DNA of 64,000 bases. Source: Canibacter zhuwentaonis. GTDB lineage: Bacteria; Actinomycetota; Actinomycetes; Actinomycetales; Microbacteriaceae. Position numbers and translations under genes: made by a program. The stretch is from the NCBI RefSeq assembly GCF_018531125.1, contig NZ_JAHDSY010000001.1; one strand, 5' to 3'. Position 1 is the first letter of the stretch. Every line of letters starts with the position of its first letter. The notes under the pieces are model-generated. The model worked only from the letters and a program-made list of their open reading frames with translations, was not told the DNA's origin and did not search any database. Shown here piece by piece: positions 45,556-53,841 of this stretch.

Positions 45556-46224
45556 TCAGCAACAGCTGCGATGTTGCTTAGCGGCCGCTCGCAGGCTTGC
45601 AATCTGCAACTCCGGATTACCCTTATAAACAGCGGATCCCGCAACAAAGGTATCCGCGCCGTGTGCGGCTGCAATTCCAATAGTGTCAACGGTTATACCG
45701 CCGTCCACCTGCAACCACAGATCAATTCCGTGGCGCTTACGAGCCTCATTTAACATTTTCAGCTTCGGCATTGTTTCCGGCATAAACGCCTGCCCGCCAA
45801 AACCGGGCTCAACCGTCATCACAAGCACCATGTCAAAGTTTGGCAGCAGCTCTAAATACGGCTCAACTTGTGTGCCGGGTTTTATCGCAATTCCAGCGCG
45901 AGCATCAAAAGAACGGATCACCCGAGCCAGTGCCACCGGGTTGTCAGTGGCCTCAGCGTGAAAAGTAACCGAATCCGCTCCCATTTCAGCGTACTCGGGC
46001 GCCCACCTGTCAGCATCCGTTATCATCAGGTGCATATCAAGTGGAATCGGCGAAACATCTAAGATTCGCTCCACAACCGGAGGACCAAAGGTGAGATTTG
46101 GCACGAAATGATTATCCATAACATCAACATGCACGGAATCAGCGGTTTCAATCCGAGCGAGTTCTTGCTGCAAATTAACAAAATCCGCAGCAAGAATGCT
46201 CGGATGAATTCGGCTAGACGTCAT
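45556..46224 (-). CDS. rpe: Ribulose-phosphate 3-epimerase
   Basis: TIM-barrel metalloenzyme of the pentose phosphate pathway, interconverting ribulose-5-phosphate and xylulose-5-phosphate. The 222 residues carry the metal and catalytic motifs: HPSILAADFVNL, VHVDVMDNHFVPNLTFGP, LDMHLMI, VMTVEPGFGGQAFMP and LQVDGGI. The ATG at 46224 lies just after the DUF805 stop; a longer frame would overlap that gene. Pairs functionally with rpiB, 6 kb away. Confidence 0.96.
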   Translation of the reverse strand: MTSSRIHPSILAADFVNLQQELARIETADSVHVDVMDNHFVPNLTFGPPVVERILDVSPIPLDMHLMITDADRWAPEYAEMGADSVTFHAEATDNPVALARVIRSFDARAGIAIKPGTQVEPYLELLPNFDMVLVMTVEPGFGGQAFMPETMPKLKMLNEARKRHGIDLWLQVDGGITVDTIGIAAAHGADTFVAGSAVYKGNPELQIASLRAAAKQHRSCC

Positions 46225-46231
46225 CAGGTCA

Positions 46232-46693
46232 TTAGCGTCGTGCCGCAGGTGCGTCGAACACGCGACCCTCAGCATTTGTGCTCAGCAGTCCGATAACAAT
46301 AGTTGTGATAGTTGAAAAAACAAAAATAAACAGTGCAAAAACACCGTTTATATTTGCATCTTGCAGTCTTCTCCAGGATACTGACAGGGTTGGCAGAGTC
46401 AACGCAAGACCTACTATGAGCATAATTAGCAAGCTCAAAAGTAAACCGCCAACTTCGCCAGCAAGAGCAGCTGGCAAGACAACGCCAACCCCCGGCACTA
46501 AACCTACGATGTTAACAAACAGCACTGACCACCAGTACTCGCTCTTAGACGCACGCCCTTTGAAATTGACATAGTTCTTAAAAAACCGTTTTACAGCTGT
46601 GAGCGCAGGTGCGTTGTAATAAGGCAACAAAAGGTTATCTGGATCTTTTGTGCCGTAAAAGTTTTCACCGCTAGAATCCTCAGCGTAATTCAT
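46232..46693 (-). CDS. DUF805 family membrane protein
   Basis: 153 residues. The signature FFKNYVNFKGRASKSEYWW (F-x-GRxSxxEYW) and three to four hydrophobic helices with RRLQDANINGVFAL identify DUF805, whose function is unknown. Cytoplasmic N-terminus of 40 residues rich in polar residues. Eight bases before rpe on the same strand. The 192-base gap upstream contains the ald terminator. Confidence 0.88.
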   Translation of the reverse strand: MNYAEDSSGENFYGTKDPDNLLLPYYNAPALTAVKRFFKNYVNFKGRASKSEYWWSVLFVNIVGLVPGVGVVLPAALAGEVGGLLLSLLIMLIVGLALTLPTLSVSWRRLQDANINGVFALFIFVFSTITTIVIGLLSTNAEGRVFDAPAARR

Positions 46694-46885
46694 AGTCCCT
46701 CACTCGATGTAATTTACTTTTTAGTATGTGAAACCACAACCACAAGCTGTGGCGTAATTTCTGGCTATAATCATACCACGGCATCAAACAACCAGCGCTT
46801 TTATCACACTACCGACTGCGAATATACTAAAAACTGTGGACGATAACGCTACTCACGTTACCGCCCACAGCTCTAGGTTAAAACA
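46694..46885. other. Gap between ald and the DUF805 gene
   Basis: No gene. Besides the ald terminator (46836-46868) it contains CCACA-agc-TGTGG (46740-46752), another perfect repeat with a three-base loop. AT-rich sequence near 46705-46735 may hold the DUF805 promoter, but I see no clear boxes. Confidence 0.4.
46836..46868 (-). terminator. Rho-independent terminator of ald
   Basis: On the minus strand GTGGGCGGTAACG pairs over 13 positions (two G-U) with CGTTATCGTCCAC around a seven-base loop, followed by AGTTTTTAG. Lies just after the ald stop. Confidence 0.88.
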
Positions 46886-48010
46886 CTATGCGCGCTCTAG
46901 CACCTCAGCAACGGTTGCGCTTTCCAGCTCTGGGAAAGCATCCGCCACTCCCTTATAGGTGATAACACCCTCATGCGCGTTAAGACCCTTTGCAAGTGAC
47001 TCATCATCCTGCAACGCCTTAACCCAGCCCTTGTTGGCGAGTGCCACAACATAAGGGAGTGTTGCGTTTGTGAGCGCAACTGTTGATGTTGTTGGAACAG
47101 CGCCTGGCATATTAGCAACGCAGTAGTAAATAGAATCGTGCACCTTGTAGGTTGGATCATCGTGCGTTGTTGGACGCGAGTTCTCAAAGCATCCGCCCTG
47201 GTCAATCGCAATGTCAACAAGCACTGAGCCCGGTTTCATCTTTGCAACCATCTCGTCGGTTACAAGTTTAGGGGCTTTCTCTCCAGGAATCAGCACAGAT
47301 CCGATAACAAGATCAGCGTCTTTTAGCGCATTGGTGATGTTCAGCGAGTTTGAAGTCAGCGTTGAAATGCCGCCGTTGTAAATATCTTCAATCTGCTTCA
47401 GACGAGGCAGTGAGATATCGATAACGGTAACAGCCGCGCCAAGACCATAAGCCATGCGAGCCGACTGCTCACCGGCTGCGCCGCCACCAATTACAACAAC
47501 GTTCGCCTTGCTAGTTGCTGTTACACCACCCAGCAACAGACCCCTGCCACCGTTTGGAGCTAGCAGGTGGTGCGCACCAATCTGCGGCGCAAGCCTACCC
47601 GCAACCTCAGACATCGGCGCAAGTAAAGGCAGCGCGCGGTTAGGAAGCTGCACTGTCTCGTAAGCAATAGCGGTTGTGCCGCTCTTGATCACAGCGTAGG
47701 TGCACTCCTTAGAAGCCGCAAGGTGGAGATAGGTGAAAAGCACCTGCCCCTTGCGCATCCTGTCATACTCTGGTGCAATAGGCTCTTTAACCTTGAGCAC
47801 CATTTCAGCTTTCTGCCACACTTCGTCAGCAGAATCAACAATAACGGCTCCGGCATCGCGAAACTCCTCATCAGAGATCGAGGATCCCACACCAGCACCC
47901 GACTGAATCAGAACTTCGTGACCGTTTTTCACGAGTTCCACAACGCCCGCAGCAGTGATTGCAACGCGGTTCTCGTTGTTTTTAATTTCTGTTGGCACTC
48001 CAACGCGCAT
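46886..48010 (-). CDS. ald: Alanine dehydrogenase
   Basis: NAD-dependent enzyme interconverting L-alanine and pyruvate plus ammonia. The 374 residues start RVGVPTEIKNNENRVAIT, with the catalytic lysine and histidine in VLKVKEPIAPEY and LFTYLHLAAS, and a Rossmann fold at VVIGGGAAGEQSARMAYGLGA. The ATG at 48010 has GGAG seven bases upstream and gives the family length; a longer frame from 48118 adds 36 unrelated residues. A TATACA box on the minus strand (about 48045) may be its -10. Confidence 0.96.
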   Translation of the reverse strand: MRVGVPTEIKNNENRVAITAAGVVELVKNGHEVLIQSGAGVGSSISDEEFRDAGAVIVDSADEVWQKAEMVLKVKEPIAPEYDRMRKGQVLFTYLHLAASKECTYAVIKSGTTAIAYETVQLPNRALPLLAPMSEVAGRLAPQIGAHHLLAPNGGRGLLLGGVTATSKANVVVIGGGAAGEQSARMAYGLGAAVTVIDISLPRLKQIEDIYNGGISTLTSNSLNITNALKDADLVIGSVLIPGEKAPKLVTDEMVAKMKPGSVLVDIAIDQGGCFENSRPTTHDDPTYKVHDSIYYCVANMPGAVPTTSTVALTNATLPYVVALANKGWVKALQDDESLAKGLNAHEGVITYKGVADAFPELESATVAEVLERA

Positions 48011-48255
48011 TTTTACGCTCCATTTTCCTTGGTCTGTATAATCAGTGCATTGCAGAATCCTAATTTGTAAAGCTTTGCAATATTGGCGCAAGCTTCGACC
48101 AACTCCGGCGAATACCAATTTTGCCCGATGCTAGCGTTTCCATTGTAACATCGCCAAGCTGTTAAATCATCGCATGATACTCCGCTAAAAGGCTAAACTG
48201 GTATCAATTCAATGTCTTCGTAATCCACTCTCCTAACCACTGCAAGGATTTTATA
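48011..48255. promoter_or_regulatory. Divergent promoter region of ald and the helicase
   Basis: 245 bases without a gene. It contains a possible ald -10 (TATACA, minus strand), the AAGGA ribosome site for the helicase ATG, and the repeat ATCAT-cgc-ATGAT (48166-48178). No known regulator site recognised. Confidence 0.35.
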
Positions 48256-49497
48256 ATGTCAGAAACCCCCGCGCTTGCGCAAATAGCCGCGGAACTCTTA
48301 CGTGAAAATACCCCCGATGCCGCCTACGACGAGTTCACCTCGTGGGTGCAACAGCACCGGGGGTTTCAGCTGTATCCCGCGCAGGCAGAGGCGCTCACTG
48401 CGGTAATGCTGGACGCAAATGTGGTGTTGGCAACGCCAACTGGCACAGGCAAATCAACGGTTGCGCTAGGCGCTCACTTTTACGCGCTGGCGCAGGGCAA
48501 GCGCAGCGTTTACACCGCCCCGATAAAAGCGCTTGTGAGCGAAAAATTTTTTGAGCTGGCAGAGGTGTTTGGCGCGGCAAATGTGGGGATGCTCACAGGA
48601 GATGTTACAATTAATCCGCAGGCACCGGTGCTGTGCGCAACCGCTGAAATTATCGCGCAGTTTGCGCTCTCCGACCCCGCCTGCTGCGGTATCGACCAGA
48701 TTATTATGGACGAGTTTCATTACTACGCCGACAAGCAGCGCGGCTGGGCGTGGCAGGTGCCGCTGCTCACAGCGCACCACGCCCAGTTCGTTTTAATGAG
48801 CGCAACTCTCGGTGATGTTACGCCCGTTGTGGCAACGCTAAATCAAAACACAGGACGCGAAACCGCAGAAATAACGGGAGTGGATCGACCCGTGCCGCTA
48901 AGCTACAGTTACGAGCTTGAGACGGTGCAAAAAACCGTTGAACTGGCGCTTAAAAGCTCGCGCGCGCCGCTCTACCTGGTGCACTTCAAACAGGCTGACG
49001 CAATCGAGCAGGCAAACGCACTAATGAGCCTTGCGCCGCTTGAAAAACACGAAAAATCAGCTCTGAGTAAAGCGCTGCAGGACGCTAAGTTTAACAGCGG
49101 ATACGGTCCGACCCTCAAAAAACTGCTGCAGAACGGAATTGGCGTGCACCACGCAGGGCTGCTGCCAAAATACCGCCGCCTAGTTGAGCAGCTGGCACAG
49201 CAGGGGCTACTCAAAATAATTTCCGGCACTGACACGCTCGGAGTTGGCATTAACGTGCCGATCCGCAGCGTTATTTTGACAACCCTTATTAAGTTTGACG
49301 GCACAAAAGAACGCCGCCTGAGCGCGCGCGAATACCACCAGATCGGCGGTCGCGCAGGGCGTGCCGGACACGACACCGCGGGTGACGTGATCGTTGTTGC
49401 GCCGGAACACGAGGTCGCTAACGCACTCGCCGCGAGCAAGGCCGCGGCGAAAGAGGCGCAAAATAATCGAAATGTCACACGAGAGCACGCCGCGTAA
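48256..49497 (+). CDS. DEAD/DEAH-box helicase, N-terminal half of a split DUF3516 protein
   Basis: 413 residues holding a complete SF2 helicase core: Walker A ATPTGTGKST, motif II IIMDEFHYYAD (DEFH), motif III LMSATLG, motif IV-V region HHAGLLPKYRRLVEQL and GTDTLGVGINVPIRSV, motif VI QIGGRAGRAG. Actinobacterial homologues I know are single proteins of about 830-880 residues with a C-terminal DUF3516 domain. Here the frame ends soon after APEHEVANALAASKAAAKEAQ, and the DUF3516 part continues in another frame. The linker of about 60-70 residues expected between them is absent. Probably an RNA helicase in RNA turnover; could still work as two chains. Confidence 0.85.
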   Translation: MSETPALAQIAAELLRENTPDAAYDEFTSWVQQHRGFQLYPAQAEALTAVMLDANVVLATPTGTGKSTVALGAHFYALAQGKRSVYTAPIKALVSEKFFELAEVFGAANVGMLTGDVTINPQAPVLCATAEIIAQFALSDPACCGIDQIIMDEFHYYADKQRGWAWQVPLLTAHHAQFVLMSATLGDVTPVVATLNQNTGRETAEITGVDRPVPLSYSYELETVQKTVELALKSSRAPLYLVHFKQADAIEQANALMSLAPLEKHEKSALSKALQDAKFNSGYGPTLKKLLQNGIGVHHAGLLPKYRRLVEQLAQQGLLKIISGTDTLGVGINVPIRSVILTTLIKFDGTKERRLSAREYHQIGGRAGRAGHDTAGDVIVVAPEHEVANALAASKAAAKEAQNNRNVTREHAA

Positions 49498-50668
49498 ATA
49501 CACGCTAATGCGACAGAGTTTGGATATTATCCGCAGCCTGAAAAATGCGGGCGTGATTACAGTCGTGGAAACTGACACCGGCAAGCTACTGCGCTTTAAC
49601 GAGTCAGTAAACACGAATATCACGCTCACTTCCCCGCTGTCTCTGTTTGGAATTGCCGCGCTTGAGCTGCTAGACCCGGCAACTGCCTCTTTTACACTCG
49701 ATATAGTCTCGGTTGTGGAGGCCACACTTGAAAACCCGCGCGCCGTGCTAATTGCCCAGCAGCAAAAACTGCGCCGCGAGTTAGTTGCGCAGTTAAAAGC
49801 CGACGGAGCCGCCTACGACACGATCCAAAACGAGCTAGAGCAGGTCGAGCACCCGCAGCCACTGCGCGAACTGCTGGTCGAGGCATTTGAGCGGTATGCG
49901 ACGCACACTCCCGCGGCGCGAGCAAGCGAGATTGCGCCCAAGAGCGTTTTACGCGATATGCTCGAAAACCTGTTCGGATTCCGCGAGTTCATTAACCACT
50001 ACAGCCTAACCAGAGCTGAGGGCGTGCTGCTACGCTACCTCACAGATGTTTATCGCGTGCTCGTGCGCACGGTGCCAGAAAAACACAAAACCGCAGAGCT
50101 AGTCGATGTTATCAACTGGCTCGGCGAAATGATTCGGCAGGTGGATTCAAGCCTGCTCGACGAGTGGGCGCGCCTCAGTAGCACAGCGGCCGCACAGGAG
50201 AGTGCGAGCGCAACCTGCAACGAGAGTGACCTGCTTCCACCAGGGGCTGCCGCATCAGGGCTGCTCACAGACAACAGAACCGCTTTTGAGCGGATGCTGC
50301 GCAATAAACTGTTCCAGCTTGTAACCGCGGCCGCGCTCGACAACGTGAAACAGCTGAGCGATCTCTCCAAGCCAGATATTACAGCCGAGCTATCGCATCC
50401 GCTGCCCCAGAGCATGAATCAACACGACTGGGATCGCGCGCTTGATGCTTACTACAGCGAATACGACTATATCGAGACCGGTGCCAGCGCGCGCAACAGC
50501 GCGATGTGCGTGATCGACAAGGAATCTACGCAAACCTGGCAGATCGAGCAGATTATTTTAGATCCCGAGCGGGATAATGCCTGGGCGATTTATGCCAGCT
50601 GCGATCTTGCGCTCAGCAATCAGCTGGGCGAACCGGCAATCACCGTGCATGATTTTAGAGCGCGCTAG
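49472..50668 (+). CDS. DUF3516 domain, C-terminal half of the split helicase
   Basis: 398 residues matching the C-terminal domain of DUF3516 helicases: SPLSLFGIAALELLDPATASFTLDIVSVVEATLENPR in family order, LREL, SPKSVLRDM-like APKSVLRDMLENLF, LLRYLTDVYRVLVRTVPE, VINWLGEMIRQVDSSLLDEW and a C-terminal beta domain (WQIEQIILDPERDNAWAIYASCDL). It begins at an ATG 26 bases before the stop of the helicase half, in the other frame, without a good ribosome site. No further stop or shift is found, so coding constraint has persisted or the break is recent. Confidence 0.75.
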   Translation: MSHESTPRKYTLMRQSLDIIRSLKNAGVITVVETDTGKLLRFNESVNTNITLTSPLSLFGIAALELLDPATASFTLDIVSVVEATLENPRAVLIAQQQKLRRELVAQLKADGAAYDTIQNELEQVEHPQPLRELLVEAFERYATHTPAARASEIAPKSVLRDMLENLFGFREFINHYSLTRAEGVLLRYLTDVYRVLVRTVPEKHKTAELVDVINWLGEMIRQVDSSLLDEWARLSSTAAAQESASATCNESDLLPPGAAASGLLTDNRTAFERMLRNKLFQLVTAAALDNVKQLSDLSKPDITAELSHPLPQSMNQHDWDRALDAYYSEYDYIETGASARNSAMCVIDKESTQTWQIEQIILDPERDNAWAIYASCDLALSNQLGEPAITVHDFRAR

Positions 50669-50733
50669 GTAGAATTGATACCGCGCTTTTGGCGCTCTTA
50701 CCAGTTTACAGCAATTTTAAAGACGGGTTATTT

Positions 50734-51666
50734 ATGCGGCTTGGTGTAATCGATATAGGCTCAAACACTGTGCATCTGCTGGTTGTGGATGCGCACCCCG
50801 GGGCCAGCCCTGTGCCATACCATTCGCAGCGTGATCTGGTCAGGCTCATGCGCTATATTAACGCGAGCGGCGCGATCACCGAGGAGGGGATGCAGAAGAT
50901 TCTCTCTGCTGTTAGCGCGGCGGTTGCTGCCGCCCGCAAAATTAAGGTTGCAGATCTTATAATTACCGTCACAAGCGCGATTCGTGAGGCCAGTAACGGG
51001 CAGCTCGTGCTTGAACTGATTCAAAATGCCACCGGTGAAAATGTGCAGGTGCTATCTGGCGAAGAGGAAGCCGCGATTACGATGCTTGCGGTACGGCGCT
51101 GGTATGGCTGGTCTGCCGGTGAGCTGCTGTTGTTTGATATTGGCGGCGGATCGTTTGAGATCGCACAGGGGTCAAACGAATACCCGGACGCTAAGGTTTC
51201 GCTGCCGCTGGGGGCGGGGCGCGCCACGGTGCAGTTTATTCCGGATGACCCGCCGGGGTATGCCGCTGTTTCAAAACTGCGCAAATACGCGCGCGCAGAA
51301 TTTAGCCGTGTTAAAAGCGAGCTGTTTCAGAATCGACCCGCGCCGCAGCGCGTTGTTGGTACTTCGAAAACGATCCGCTCGCTGGGGAGGCTTGTTGCGG
51401 GGACGGCGGATCCTGTGACCGGCGAAAAAGCGCCGCTCTACTATAACGACCTCAAAGAGTGGGAGCCGTTTTTACGCGAAATGCCCTCTAACGTGCGCGA
51501 GTATCTGCCAGGGGTGACACCTGAGCGCGGTTATCAGCTGATGGCGGGTGCGGTTTTGCTGCGCACCGCGATGAAAGTTTTTGGTGTACAAAAACTCGAT
51601 ATTTCACCGTGGGCGCTGCGTGAGGGAATTGTGCTGCAATACATTGACCGGCTTAATTTGCGGTAG
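50734..51666 (+). CDS. Ppx/GppA family exopolyphosphatase
   Basis: 310 residues of the actin-like ATPase fold, hydrolysing polyphosphate or pppGpp. Motifs: RLGVIDIGSNTVHLLVVD (phosphate 1), TVTSAIREASNG, LLFDIGGGSFEIA (phosphate 2) and a C-terminal DISPWALREG. The ATG at 50734 starts the fold; a frame from 50689 has no ribosome site. Actinobacteria often have two Ppx proteins; this single-domain one is the short type. It is convergent with the restriction endonuclease pseudogene, 16 bases apart in the restored frame. Confidence 0.93.
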   Translation: MRLGVIDIGSNTVHLLVVDAHPGASPVPYHSQRDLVRLMRYINASGAITEEGMQKILSAVSAAVAAARKIKVADLIITVTSAIREASNGQLVLELIQNATGENVQVLSGEEEAAITMLAVRRWYGWSAGELLLFDIGGGSFEIAQGSNEYPDAKVSLPLGAGRATVQFIPDDPPGYAAVSKLRKYARAEFSRVKSELFQNRPAPQRVVGTSKTIRSLGRLVAGTADPVTGEKAPLYYNDLKEWEPFLREMPSNVREYLPGVTPERGYQLMAGAVLLRTAMKVFGVQKLDISPWALREGIVLQYIDRLNLR

Positions 51667-51682
51667 TGGCGGTGCTATCAGC

Positions 51683-52395
51683 CTATTGCGTTCCTGAAGT
51701 TCCAGCACTACCAAAAGCTCGCTTAAACAGGCGCTGTGCCTGCTCATTGGATGGTAACTGATATTTTTTAGCAGGAGTTTATTGACTACAGTAAAAAATT
51801 TACTAAAGGCTTGATCGTCACCCGTGGATATTTTGTAAACTTCGGAGGCGCTTATTAAACGAATGTCTTCCCTCTCGCCTCTGTTTGCGACTTTCCAAGG
51901 ATGTTGTGGTTTTGGAGTTTTCTGAATAACTTCAACCAAGTAACAGTTGTATCCCTTATAGTTCCATTTCAAGGCATCCTGAAAGTTGTCATATAGAGTT
52001 TGTTTTCCGCTGGCGTTTAAAGTGTTAAATTTATTCTTAACTTCACCAATTGCCGACCTGCCCGTAACACCAAACTCTTCTTTGTGAACAATATCAATCA
52101 CACCGCCTGACCTACCAGTACTAGTCCATCCAGGCAACGCCCCCAAAAGATTCTGGTGAAAAGCACCTATTGCGTTACTTAGCGTCTTCTTAAACTGTCT
52201 GGAAGTTTCCATATCTAACCACTATTCTATGGAAATCTTGTTATATGTCGCCTCAAATATAGCTAAAAACGGATCCATAATGTTCTTGTGAGGATTAGAT
52301 TTAATCGCCCTGTCACGAGAAGTGAATATCTTCTCAACTTCAGATTCAAGAGTTTCATCATCAAAGAAGTCGATTCCATAACTATATGTTTTCAT
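51683..52395 (-). pseudogene. Eco47II/Sau96I-type restriction endonuclease, broken
   Basis: Restoring two changes gives one continuous protein of about 237 residues. From the ATG at 52395: KTYSYGIDFFDDETLE ... KNIMDPFLAIFE, a TAG at codon 58 (52222-52224, where relatives have Glu, so GAG to TAG), then the nuclease core with Asp101 in GGVIDIV and Glu118-x-Lys120 in AIGEVKNKFNT, and YLVEVIQKTP. At the T6 run 51764-51769 one missing base changes the frame; adding it gives KYQLPSNEQAQRLFKRAFG and a stop at 51683, clear of the Ppx gene. Unrepaired, the frame overlaps that gene by 63 bases. An internal ATG at 52212 could yield a 202-residue fragment. AT-rich, so acquired by transfer. Confidence 0.8.
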
Positions 52396-52473
52396 AAAAT
52401 TTAAGAATACTGTGAATCAGTTTACAAGCATAAATTCCATAACCTTTGCATATGCAAAGGTTATAATAAGTGA
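52396..52473. promoter_or_regulatory. Divergent restriction-modification promoter region
   Basis: 78 bases separate the two starts. On the methyltransferase side TATAAT (52462-52467) ends six bases before the ATG, which implies a leaderless message. On the endonuclease side TTGTAA-17-TTAAAT also ends only a few bases before its ATG. Neither gene has a ribosome site. Confidence 0.6.
52439..52464. promoter_or_regulatory. Perfect 26-bp palindrome, putative operator
   Basis: ATAACCTTTGCAT followed immediately by its exact reverse complement ATGCAAAGGTTAT. The right end overlaps the TATAAT box of the methyltransferase gene. A perfect dyad of this length directly before a gene for a protein with a MerR-type DNA-binding domain suggests autorepression; this is inference. 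Confidence 0.75.
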
Positions 52474-53739
52474 ATGAAAATCAAAATTTCTGAAGCAGCC
52501 ACCAAACTTAATGTTTCTATAGACACCTTAAGGAGATGGGATAAAGCAGGAATAATAAAAGCAACTCGCAGCGCAACAGGCGTTCGCGAATTTGATCTGA
52601 ACGAACTGCAAAGACTTCACAATAAACGATACTGCAAAACCCACAAAGACTCTTTACCCAGAGGAACGGCTCTTGTAACTACCGATACACAAAAATACAG
52701 CTGCATAGATTTATTTGCCGGGGCAGGATGAACCGCCCTTGGTCTAGAGAATGCGGGCTTCGAACATAAATTACTTATGGACATAGACAGGTATGCCGTT
52801 GATACATTAGCTTTAAACCGGCCGCATTGGAATATTATTCAACAAGACGTTTCAGAGTTTAGTTTCAAAACTTTTAATAAGCAAATAGATCTCTTAGAAG
52901 GCGGATTCCCCTGTCAGGCTTTTAGCTACGCAGGTAATAGCAAAGGTTTTGCCGACACAAGAGGAACGCTCTTTTTTGAATTTGCGCGGGCTATCCAAGA
53001 AGTGATGCCCAAAGTTTTTATAGGTGAAAATGTAAAAGGCTTGCTTCGGCACGACGGCGGGCGAACTCTTACGACTATGATGAAAACACTCTCTCAGATT
53101 TCCGACCCAGTAGCGGGAATAAAATACAATATCGCTTACAAAATTGTAAGATCTCAGTACCACGATGTTCCGCAAAAGCGCGAAAGATTAATAATCATAG
53201 GAGTCAGAAGCGATATATCGTCACAAATATTTTTTCCGAAAGAACGTGACTATATCGTCTCGTTATGGGATGCTATTGGCGACTATCCTCAAAGTGAAGG
53301 CCAGAAGTACTCAGTTGCTAAATATAATGTACTATCTCAAGTGCCACCGGGCGGATATTGGAAAGACCTACCGCAAAAACTGCAGAAAGAATATCTAGCA
53401 GAATCTTATCATCTATCTGGCGGCAAAACAGGTATAGCACGTAGATTATCTTGGCATGAACCATCTTTGACCTTAACCTGCTCACACGCTCAAAAGCAAA
53501 CTGAAAGATGTCACCCCAAACAGACGCGACCTCTAAACGTGCGCGAATACGCGCGTATTCAGTCCTTTCCCGACACTTGGCGTTTTAGTGGTGGAATGAA
53601 TGCACAATATAAACAGATCGGAAACGCGGTTCCTATTAATTTAGCGTTTTATCTCGGCAGATGCGCTGCGACGATGATATCTGGAAAAGTAATGCCCGAA
53701 GACCAAGCACCAAGCATACGTTACACCAGCCACCGATGA
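52474..53739 (+). pseudogene. DNA cytosine-5 methyltransferase with MerR-type HTH, interrupted by TGA
   Basis: 421 codons in one frame with a single TGA at codon 86 (52729-52731). Residues 3-50 form a MerR/excisionase-like helix-turn-helix (KISEAATKLNVSIDTLRRWDKAG, VREFDLNEL). The catalytic part has motif I DLFAGAG-stop-TALGLENAGF (GGA to TGA in the canonical FAGAGG), motif IV GGFPCQAFS with catalytic Cys147, motif VI GENVKGLL, motif VIII QKRERLIIIGVR, motif IX REYARIQSFPDTW and motif X YKQIGNAVP. Nothing else is damaged. Restart at the ATG at 52777 would lose motif I and so SAM binding. Partner of the endonuclease; the family suggests a GGNCC or GGWCC site. Confidence 0.85.
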
Positions 53740-53841
53740 AGAGTACTACAAGCCGTGATAACCACTTGGCTAAACAGTGTTCTTGCGGGTTTCATTGCTA
53801 ATCCCAATTTTTTATTTGGTTAAGTGTGGTGAAATATTAGT

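Noticed and set aside
51604..51682. Native C-terminus of the endonuclease overlapping the Ppx gene
   Set aside because: The tail is basic and proline-rich without protein-like pattern, and a one-base correction gives a better end outside the neighbour.
52729..52731. TGA read as tryptophan (alternative genetic code)
   Set aside because: TGA ends lepA in an ATGA overlap with the next gene, tryptophans elsewhere are TGG, and the conserved residue at this place is glycine, not tryptophan.
51683..53840. Prophage or transposon carrying the restriction-modification genes
   Set aside because: No integrase, transposase, terminal repeats or target duplication seen at either edge.
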